NCBI GenBank assembly: GCA_037724045.1
Contig: JBBJOW010000091.1
Span: forward strand, 1-9,293
From: DATLGB01 sp037724045
Lineage (GTDB): Bacteria > Actinomycetota > Thermoleophilia > Solirubrobacterales > Solirubrobacteraceae
Reading direction: 5' to 3'
Length of the DNA stretch: 9,293 nt
Notes under the pieces: model-generated
The model's input: the letters and a program-made list of their open reading frames with translations, nothing else
Database searches by the model: none
Told to the model about the DNA's origin: nothing
Translations under genes and position numbers: made by a program
Shown: positions 1-6,729 of the stretch, in pieces
Layout of the letters: each line of letters begins with the position of its first letter
How positions within the stretch are numbered: the first letter of the stretch is position 1

Positions 1-1430
<1,430 letters not shown>

Positions 1431-1500
1431 CGGTGCGTTCAACTGTAGACCCGGGCCCGGACGCCAATGACCCTCTCAGCTCGCAAGTTCCGGCAATTGA
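1431..1500 (-). promoter_or_regulatory. recN-pyrG gap, possible pyrG promoter
   Basis: This 70-base gap separates recN from pyrG. On the minus strand a TACAGT resembling a -10 box sits about 11 bases before the pyrG ATG. If used, transcription would start only a few bases ahead of the ATG and the message would be almost leaderless, which would agree with the missing Shine-Dalgarno sequence. No good -35 box lies at normal spacing (TTGGCG is about 14 bases away). The palindrome CCGGGCCCGG lies just upstream. No hairpin followed by a U run is seen, so read-through from recN remains possible. Confidence 0.25.
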
Positions 1501-3108
1501 TCATGCGGCTTTCAGGAGCTCCTTGGCGTGGCGGCGCGCCGCCGCATCGGTGTCGTCGGCGCCGAGCATGCGCACCAGCTCGCCGACCACCTCGCCCTTG
1601 GCCAGCGCGGTCACGGTGGTGCGCGCGGTGCCGGTGCCCGTGTCCTTGGCGATGCGGAAGTGGCGCTCGGCCAGGGAGGCGATCTGCGGCAGATGGGTGA
1701 TCGCGACCACCTGCCGCCCCGCTGCCAGATCGCGCAGCCGCTCGCCCACCGCGCGGGCGGTCTGCCCTCCGACGCCGGCGTCGATCTCGTCGAACACCAG
1801 GGTGCCCGCGGGGCGGGTGGGGACCTCTTCGGCCACGCTCATGAGGGCGAGCATCACCCGCGACAGCTCGCCGCCGGAGGCGATCTCGCGCAGCGGGCCG
1901 GCAGGGACGCCGGGATTGGGCGCGATGACGAACTCGACCTCATCGCCGCCCGCCGGGCCGTAGCCGTCGCGCTCGGTCACGTGCGCGGCGAACGTCGCTC
2001 CCTCCATGGCCAGGTCGGCGAGCCGCTCCACCACCGCGACCGCCAGCGTGTCCGCGGCCGCGAGGCGGGCATCCCGCAACGCTTCGGCCCGTGCCGCCAG
2101 GTCCGCCTGCAGCGCAGCCAGGCGCGCGTCGCCCTCGGCCAGCGAGGCGTCCGCGCCGGCCAGCGCCGCGCGGCGCTCCCGGCACGACTGCGCATGGGCG
2201 AGCACCGCCTCGATCGTGCCGCCGTGCTTGCGTTTGAGGCGATCGAGCAGCGCCAGGCGCTCCTCGAGTGCCTGTAGCCGACCGGGCTCGGATTCGATTC
2301 CTTCCACGTAGCGGCGCAGGTCGGTGGCCAGGTCCTCGGCTTCCAGCGCAACCGCCGTCAACCGCGCGCCCAGCTCGTCCAGGGTGCCGTCGACGCCCGC
2401 GACGGCCTCCGCCGCGCGCGCCGCTGCGGCCAGCGGAGCAGCGTCAAGCGCCTCCAGCGCGCCCCCCGCAGCGGCTCCGAGCGCCTCCGCGTGGCGCAGG
2501 CGCTCCCGCTCGCCCAGCAGCCCCTCCTCCTCCTTCGCCGAGGGCTCGGCCCGCTCGATCTCGGCGAGCTCCCAGTCCAGGAGGTCCAGCTCGCGCTCGC
2601 GGGCGCCGGCGCGCTCGCGCAAGTCGGCGAGCTCCGCCGCCAGCGCCCGCTCGTCCGCGTAGGCCGAGACGAACCCAGCCCGGCGCTCGGCCTGATCTCC
2701 TCCGCAGAAGGAATCGAGGATCTCCAGCTGTGCGGAAGCGAGCGTGAGGCGCCGGTGCTCGTGCTGGCCGTAGAAGGACAGCAGCGCGCCGCCGACGTCG
2801 CGCAGCTGCGCGGCGGTCGCCGCGCGCCCGTCGAGATAGGCCCGCGTGCGCCCCTCGGCCCACACACGGCGGCCGAGCACGACGTCCGCGCCGTCGGCGT
2901 CCACGAAGACGCCTTCCACGTAGGCCTCCGCGGCGCCGGGGCGCACGATCCCCGCACGCGGCTTGCCGCCCAGCAGCAGATCCAGCGCGTGCGCGAGCAC
3001 CGTCTTGCCCGCGCCGGTCTCCCCCGTGAGGACGTTGAGCCCCGGCCCGAGGCGCAGCTCGGCCCGCTCGATCAGGAGCAGGTTCTCGACGCGTAGCTCT
3101 TCAAGCAC
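1501..3108 (-). CDS. recN: DNA repair protein RecN (SMC-like ATPase)
   Basis: RecN is a cytoplasmic SMC-type ATPase that acts early at DNA double-strand breaks to hold or assemble broken ends for recombination. From the GTG at 3108 it is 535 residues, close to the usual 550-570. The start LEELRVENLLLIERAEL is the typical RecN N-terminus. Walker A is GETGAGKT at residues 29-36. The centre is a long Ala/Arg/Glu/Leu-rich coiled coil. Near the C-terminus come the ABC signature SGGELSRVMLAL, Walker B TLVFDEIDAGVGG and the switch His in ITHLPQIAS. All ATPase parts are present, so it should be functional. A GTG at 3150 would add 14 residues that do not look like the family and was not chosen; neither start has a strong ribosome binding site. 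It lies 54 bases after nadK on the same strand, matching the actinobacterial tlyA-nadK-recN order. No SOS box was recognised. Confidence 0.96.
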   Translation of the reverse strand: MLEELRVENLLLIERAELRLGPGLNVLTGETGAGKTVLAHALDLLLGGKPRAGIVRPGAAEAYVEGVFVDADGADVVLGRRVWAEGRTRAYLDGRAATAAQLRDVGGALLSFYGQHEHRRLTLASAQLEILDSFCGGDQAERRAGFVSAYADERALAAELADLRERAGARERELDLLDWELAEIERAEPSAKEEEGLLGERERLRHAEALGAAAGGALEALDAAPLAAAARAAEAVAGVDGTLDELGARLTAVALEAEDLATDLRRYVEGIESEPGRLQALEERLALLDRLKRKHGGTIEAVLAHAQSCRERRAALAGADASLAEGDARLAALQADLAARAEALRDARLAAADTLAVAVVERLADLAMEGATFAAHVTERDGYGPAGGDEVEFVIAPNPGVPAGPLREIASGGELSRVMLALMSVAEEVPTRPAGTLVFDEIDAGVGGQTARAVGERLRDLAAGRQVVAITHLPQIASLAERHFRIAKDTGTGTARTTVTALAKGEVVGELVRMLGADDTDAAARRHAKELLKAA

Positions 3109-3162
3109 GTTCGGGGGTGTACCAACCCGCCCCGACGGAATCGCGCGCACGGCGCACTTTCG

Positions 3163-4011
3163 CTACGAAGCCAGGCGGCCGAAGCGCTCGCGCAGGCGGT
3201 GGTAGAACGTCGCGCCCGGCAGCTGGGCGAGCTGGGCGTAGGCCTGGCCGAACTCGACCGTGATGTGCTCCTGAGCGGGCAGGACGCAGGTCGGCCGGCC
3301 GTCGACGTGGACCTCGGCCTCGTCGCCGCGGGCGGCGTTGTGGATCGTGAGCATGTCGTCGGGCGCGGCGACGAGCGCGCGCGCGGTGAACGAGTGCGGA
3401 GCGATGAAGGAGACGACGTACCCCTCGACGCCCCAGGCCAGGACGGGGCCACCGTTGGCGAGGTTGTAGCCCGTGGAGCCGGCGGGGGTGGAGACGACCA
3501 GGCCGTCGCAGCGCACGCGGCCGATCTCCTCGCCCCCGATCGCGTAGGAGAGGTCGGCGACGCGCTTGCCCGCCTGCCGGTGGACGGAGATGTCGTTGAA
3601 GGCGACCCAGCGCTCGTCGGCGTAGCCGAGGGTGATGCCCGGCATCGCCATCGTGTCGAAGTTGCGGGTGAAAGCGAGCTCGAGGCCCTCCCGGATGCCC
3701 TCGGGATCCATGGTGGCGAGGAAGCCGACCTCCCCGAAGTTGACCGCGAACACGGGCACCACCGTCTCCGCGTACTCGCGCATCGCGCCCAGGATCGTCC
3801 CGTCGCCGCCGAGCACGATGCAGATGTCCACGTCCTGGGAGACTCTGCAGACGTCGACCGTTCCCGGGGCGAGCTGGTGCTTGGCGGCCTCCTCCTCGGT
3901 CATGCAAACGGTGACCCCGTGGCGCTGCGCCGCCTCCATCAGCTCGGTGACGGCCCCACCCACCCCGCGGTGATCGCGATCGCCGCGGCGGGTCATGACG
4001 GTCGCCTTCAT
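3163..4011 (-). CDS. nadK: NAD kinase
   Basis: NAD kinase phosphorylates NAD+ to NADP+ using ATP (or polyphosphate in some bacteria) and so supplies the cell's NADP pool. The protein is 282 residues, within the usual 270-310. It shows the catalytic motif VLGGDGTILGA, then the VNFGEVGFLA strand, FNDISVHR at the usual Asn-Asp position, and the NAD-binding loop STPAGSTGYNLANGGPVL. The C-terminal half is the family's beta-rich domain, including IAPHSFTARALVA. The ATG at 4011 was chosen because it shares the four bases ATGA with the tlyA stop, which indicates translational coupling; a longer reading frame upstream runs inside tlyA in another frame and is not real. recN follows after 54 bases on the same strand. 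Nothing in the catalytic motifs is missing. Confidence 0.96.
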   Translation of the reverse strand: MKATVMTRRGDRDHRGVGGAVTELMEAAQRHGVTVCMTEEEAAKHQLAPGTVDVCRVSQDVDICIVLGGDGTILGAMREYAETVVPVFAVNFGEVGFLATMDPEGIREGLELAFTRNFDTMAMPGITLGYADERWVAFNDISVHRQAGKRVADLSYAIGGEEIGRVRCDGLVVSTPAGSTGYNLANGGPVLAWGVEGYVVSFIAPHSFTARALVAAPDDMLTIHNAARGDEAEVHVDGRPTCVLPAQEHITVEFGQAYAQLAQLPGATFYHRLRERFGRLAS

Positions 4012-4832
4012 ATGGTCTCGCTTCGCTCGCCACCGCTTGGGCCTTCGTCCCAGGTCTCCCCGAACTTCACGGCGTCGAGGTCGGGGAGCGCGCCCGGGCG
4101 GCCCGGCTCGGCGAGCCAGACGAAGGTCTCGCGGTTCCCCTTCGGGCCGGGCAGCCCGGACGACACGAAGCCCATCACCGCGGCGCCCTGGATCGCCAGG
4201 GCCACGTCCAGCACGACCTCGCGGCGCAGCTCCACGTCGCGCACGACGCCGCCCTTGCCGAGCCGCTCGCGGCCCACCTCGAACTGCGGCTTGACCATGA
4301 CGAGGGCGTCGAAGGTTGGCGCCAGGCACCCCAGCACCGCCGGCAGCACCTTGCCCACGGAGATGAAGGACACGTCCATGACGAGCAGGTCAGGGGCGTA
4401 GGGCAGATCGGCGGCGGTCAGCGCGCGGGCGTTCAGGCGCTCGAGGACCGTGACGCGCGGATCCTCGCGCAGCGACCAGTGCAGCTCGCCGTAGGCGACG
4501 TCGACCGCTGCCACGCGCAGCGCCCCGCGCTGCAGCAGGCAATCCGTGAACCCGCCGGTGGAAGCGCCGACGTCGGCGGCGCTGCGGCCCGCGACCGCCA
4601 CGTCGAGCGCATCGAGGGCGTTGGCCAGCTTGATCCCGCCGCGCGAGACGAACGGCGGCGGTGCGACGACTTCCACCTCGACGGCCGGGTCCACTGACTG
4701 TCCCGGCTTGTCCGCGCGCCGGCGTCCGGGCAGCAGCATCACGTCGCCGGCGATGACGGCCGCGGCCGCGCGACTACGCGATTCGAAGAGCCCGCGCTCG
4801 GCGAGCAGGGCGTCCAGGCGGACCCGCGGCAC
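4008..4832 (-). CDS. tlyA: TlyA-type rRNA 2'-O-methyltransferase
   Basis: TlyA-family enzymes transfer a methyl group from SAM to ribose 2'-hydroxyls of 16S and/or 23S rRNA. In mycobacteria this modification affects capreomycin and viomycin sensitivity. The 274-residue protein has an N-terminal S4 RNA-binding domain (about residues 3-60, starting RVRLDALLAERGL) and an FtsJ/RrmJ-like methyltransferase domain. The SAM-binding loop is DVGASTGGFTD (87-97). The K-D-K-E tetrad is visible as Lys68 (GGIKL), Asp153 (VMDVSFIS), Lys181 (MVKPQFEVG) and Glu235 (GNRETFVWL), spaced almost exactly as in the mycobacterial enzyme. The start is GTG at 4832, preceded by an AAGGTGA ribosome binding site. Its last four bases overlap nadK. 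It is the first gene of the left-hand group, transcribed away from the broken membrane-protein gene. Whether it modifies one or both subunits cannot be read from sequence. Confidence 0.95.
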   Translation of the reverse strand: MPRVRLDALLAERGLFESRSRAAAAVIAGDVMLLPGRRRADKPGQSVDPAVEVEVVAPPPFVSRGGIKLANALDALDVAVAGRSAADVGASTGGFTDCLLQRGALRVAAVDVAYGELHWSLREDPRVTVLERLNARALTAADLPYAPDLLVMDVSFISVGKVLPAVLGCLAPTFDALVMVKPQFEVGRERLGKGGVVRDVELRREVVLDVALAIQGAAVMGFVSSGLPGPKGNRETFVWLAEPGRPGALPDLDAVKFGETWDEGPSGGERSETI

Positions 4833-4836
4833 GTGG

Positions 4837-4843
4837 TCACCTT
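4837..4843 (-). promoter_or_regulatory. tlyA ribosome binding site
   Basis: On the minus strand AAGGTGA, a good partial match to the anti-Shine-Dalgarno complement, ends four bases before the GTG at 4832. It supports that start for tlyA and is the clearest ribosome binding site in the window. Confidence 0.6.
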
Positions 4844-4893
4844 AGATACCGGCGGAGCCGGCCTACCCGCATGTGGCTCAACGGGCGAAGCCC

Positions 4894-4926
4894 GGTGTGT
4901 CAGACCTGTGGCGAGCCTCACACACC
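4894..4926. repeat. inverted repeat GGTGTGT...ACACACC, possible operator
   Basis: Perfect 7-base arms GGTGTGT (4894-4900) and ACACACC (4920-4926) flank 19 bases. The interior contains TCAGACCTGTGG. The 5-bp GAA-loop hairpin at 4882-4894 abuts the left arm. The position between divergent starts suits an operator or a dispersed extragenic repeat. Only one copy is present in the window, so neither reading can be tested here. Confidence 0.35.
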
Positions 4927-5039
4927 CCCGACGCCTCACGGGGAACGCTCGTTCGTACATGCGTTCCCTCCCCCGCATCTCTCTCACCGCCCACGGCCTC
5001 GTCGAGCTCGTCGCCGGCCTGGCGCTCACCGTCGCCGCC

Positions 5040-5059
5040 CTAGATGGTTGATTCCACGA
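5040..5059 (+). repeat. left terminal inverted repeat of the MITE-like element
   Basis: The sequence CTAGATGGTTGATTCCACGA is repeated exactly in reverse complement at 5192-5211. The match ends at 5060/5191. The first four bases, CTAG, are probably the target site rather than the element. This arm supplies the stop codon (TGA at 5049-5051) that cuts off the host gene. Confidence 0.9.
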
Positions 5060-5113
5060 GGCCCGTGGTCGCGGGCGCGGTCATGACCGAGCCGGGCGTG
5101 GCCGGCCGGCGAA

Positions 5114-5134
5114 GCCCGTACCGGTGGTACGGGC
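5114..5134. repeat. central hairpin of the MITE-like element
   Basis: GCCCGTACC (5114-5122) and GGTACGGGC (5126-5134) form a perfect 9-bp stem around the loop GGT. The stem midpoint (5124) is within two bases of the midpoint of the whole element (5125.5). Two more perfect palindromes lie further out, CGGTCATGACCG (5078-5089) and TCCGCGGCCGCGGA (5177-5190). No T run follows, so it is not a typical terminator. Confidence 0.75.
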
Positions 5135-5191
5135 AAGACCGGACGGGCGCGATCCGGCGAAGCGTCAGGGCCGTGATCCGCGGCCGCGGAG

Positions 5192-5211
5192 TCGTGGAAT
5201 CAACCATCTAG
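5192..5211 (-). repeat. right terminal inverted repeat of the MITE-like element
   Basis: Exact reverse complement of 5040-5059. It ends with CTAG at 5208-5211, after which the interrupted gene continues in frame with GTC CTC GAC CTC. Confidence 0.9.
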
Positions 5212-5485
5212 TCCTCGACCTCGGCGGGGCCGGCACCGTGCTCGTGTTCGCGAGCGGCGTCTCGGTGGCCGGCATCGGCCTCGGCGCGGCCGACGCGCTG
5301 CCGCTGCACGCCCATCAGACGCTCGACCGCACGCTCGTGATCGCGCTCGCTGCCGGTGCGTGGCCCTTGCCGCCGCCGACGGCGGCGCCGCGGCCGTGAT
5401 CCTGCTGGCCACCGCCGGCACCGTCCTGGTGCTCGAGGCGTCGACCCGCTGGACCCGGCCGATGGCCCGCTAGCCCGGCGACGCG

Positions 5486-6697
5486 CTAGATGCCGTCGTG
5501 GCGCTGGGGCAGCGTCAGATGCGCGTGGGTGCCCTCGTCCCGGCGGCTCTCCAGCCAGAAGTGGCCACCGTGGTGGGCGACGATCTGCCCGACGAGGAAG
5601 AGCCCCACGCCCAGGCCGGGATAGCGCCCTGCTTCGGCGGTGATCGCCCGCGCGAAGCATTCGGTCATGCGCGCGGCCTCTCCGCTGTCGAAGCCGATGC
5701 CGTTGTCGCGCACCGAGACCTTGACCTGACCCTCGACAAGCCCGGCGGTGACGTCCACCCGGCCGCCCGGATCGGTGAACTTGACCGCGTTGCGCAGCAT
5801 CTCGCCGACGACGGCGTCCAGCTGCTCTCCGATCCCCGTCGTCAGGTAGGCCTCGGGCGGCGCACGGAAGGTGACCGTGACGTCACGATCCTGCGCCAGC
5901 GGCTGGGCCGCCTGAACCGCGTCCGCCAGCCACTTCGTGACCGGGATCGTCTCCATGTCGGAGAGATTGGGCGGGCGCAGGTGCGCGAGCAGGATGAGGC
6001 CGTCGACGGTGCCCAGCAGGCGCCGCAGGTCGCCGTGCGCCGCGCGCAGGTAGCGACGGGTGTCGTCGCCGAGCCCTTCGCCCTCGACCGCGAGGCTCAG
6101 CGTGGTCATGGCGCCCGCCAGCGGTGAGCGCAGGTCCTGCGTGACCCGGTCGATGAAGTCCTGCTCCTCCTGGGAGATGACCGTGCCGGCGCGCAGCGTC
6201 GAGACCGCCTTCGCCACATACTCGGCGATCAGCTCGCCGAAGGTCTCGTCCTCCGGCTCGTAGTCGGCGCCGTCGGCGAGGCGGGTCAGGACGATCTCGC
6301 CGAAGCTCGGCCCGCCCGCGCGCAGCGGGACGGAGATGTACGGGCCGGCGCCGAGGGCGGTTCCGCAGACGAACTGGCGCGAGACGGGCGCCGACAGGTT
6401 GAGCATGGCCGCGTCCGAGCGCGTGCAGCGGCACGCCTCGTCGATGACGGTCTGCAGCGTCTGATCGGAGTCCGGCTCCGCGCGCAGCTTGCGCGCGAGG
6501 CGGCGCAGGGTCGCCAACCGGTCGATCGGCGGCAGTGCGGGAACGGCAGGCTCCGGTTCGGGGGGCGGCGACCTGTTGGTCATCGCGCGCCCGAAGTCCT
6601 CGTCGAGGGTGAGGATCTTCGACTCGAGCTTCTGCATGGGGGCGGCGCTCGGCGTGAACGCCGCCGCAGATGCGATCGGGATTGCTCCGTCGGCCAT
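5486..6697 (-). CDS. GAF-domain sensor histidine kinase-like protein lacking the phospho-acceptor His
   Basis: This 403-residue protein has no membrane segment or signal peptide and should be cytoplasmic. Residues 1-55 are Ala/Pro-rich (SPPPEPEPAVPALPP). Residues 60-170 look like a compact GAF sensor domain. The dimerisation helix follows at 178-245, then a HATPase domain with N box GEMLRNAVKFT (Asn303), G1 box DNGIGF (331-336) and G2 box GLGVGLFL (361-368). The H box reads FIDRVTQDLRSPL: the residue six after Phe181, normally the phosphorylated His, is Gln187 (codon CAG). ATP binding therefore looks intact while autophosphorylation on the standard site does not. It may be a signalling pseudokinase or scaffold, or act through a partner. 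No response regulator is nearby. The ATG at 6697 is 32 bases after dxs; ATGs at 6637 or further in are alternatives. The frame stays open far upstream through dxs, but that part is an out-of-frame shadow. Confidence 0.85.
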   Translation of the reverse strand: MADGAIPIASAAAFTPSAAPMQKLESKILTLDEDFGRAMTNRSPPPEPEPAVPALPPIDRLATLRRLARKLRAEPDSDQTLQTVIDEACRCTRSDAAMLNLSAPVSRQFVCGTALGAGPYISVPLRAGGPSFGEIVLTRLADGADYEPEDETFGELIAEYVAKAVSTLRAGTVISQEEQDFIDRVTQDLRSPLAGAMTTLSLAVEGEGLGDDTRRYLRAAHGDLRRLLGTVDGLILLAHLRPPNLSDMETIPVTKWLADAVQAAQPLAQDRDVTVTFRAPPEAYLTTGIGEQLDAVVGEMLRNAVKFTDPGGRVDVTAGLVEGQVKVSVRDNGIGFDSGEAARMTECFARAITAEAGRYPGLGVGLFLVGQIVAHHGGHFWLESRRDEGTHAHLTLPQRHDGI

Positions 6698-6729
6698 CAC
6701 CGTCCCATCGGCCGGTGACCCGCCCGGGT

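Larger units (their letters stand above)
4833..4958. promoter_or_regulatory. divergent upstream region of tlyA and the broken membrane-protein gene
   Basis: These 126 bases lie between two divergently oriented starts (tlyA on minus, the remnant gene on plus) and should hold the promoter for the tlyA-nadK-recN unit. The stretch is less GC-rich than its surroundings. It contains two small hairpin-like repeats, CCGGC-GGA-GCCGG near 4849-4861 and CGGGC-GAA-GCCCG at 4882-4894, plus an inverted repeat at 4894-4926 described separately. I could not find a -35/-10 pair at standard spacing for either direction, so the call rests on gene arrangement. Confidence 0.4.
5040..5211. mobile_element. MITE-like insertion, 168 bp net, with 20-bp terminal inverted repeats
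   Basis: Two perfect 20-base inverted repeats bound this segment, and both ends show CTAG. With a TA duplication the element would be 5043-5208 (166 bp); with a CTAG duplication it would be 5044-5207 (164 bp). Either way the net addition is 168 bp, and removing it joins GCC CTA to GTC CTC and restores the host reading frame. The interior has no transposase-sized frame and is rich in palindromes, with a 9-bp hairpin almost exactly at its centre, so the whole element could fold as one long imperfect hairpin. This is the build of a non-autonomous MITE moved by another element's transposase. TA duplication in CTAG is known for IS630/Tc1-type elements, and YTAR duplication for the IS5 group; the sequence cannot decide between them. 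Confidence 0.8.
4959..5473 (+). pseudogene. small four-helix membrane protein, broken by an insertion and a frameshift
   Basis: This is the only plus-strand gene. The ATG at 4959 opens with MRSLPRISLTAHGLVELVAG and continues to Leu28, where a 168-bp inserted element (5040-5211) brings an in-frame TGA at 5049. After the element the same frame resumes with VLDLGGAGTVLVFASG and runs to LVIALAAGA. The frame then degenerates into a Pro-rich tail ending in TGA at about 5397-5399. Restoring one G near 5360 switches to the frame VALAAADGG...STRWTRPMAR, which ends with TAG at 5471. The repaired protein would be 116 residues with about four hydrophobic helices (roughly 12-33, 35-55, 67-86 and 88-107) and a loop LPLHAHQTLDR. 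It would be an integral membrane protein. I do not recognise the family and assign no function. The start has only a weak GGGGAA upstream. Its stop lies 12 bases from the converging stop of the kinase gene. Confidence 0.8.

Noticed and set aside
4012..4329. N-terminal extension of NAD kinase
   Set aside because: It overlaps tlyA in a different frame and is unlike any NAD kinase N-terminus; the ATGA overlap start at 4011 is the natural one.
3199..4401. 400-residue plus-strand open frame
   Set aside because: Antisense of nadK and part of tlyA, both certain from their motifs.
5114..5134. Intrinsic terminator
   Set aside because: The stem is strong but has no T run on either strand, and it lies at the symmetric centre of the inserted element.
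5124..5399. Separate small plus-strand gene starting inside the inserted element
   Set aside because: It is the downstream half of the interrupted membrane-protein gene. Its start lies in the element and its first residues are element sequence.
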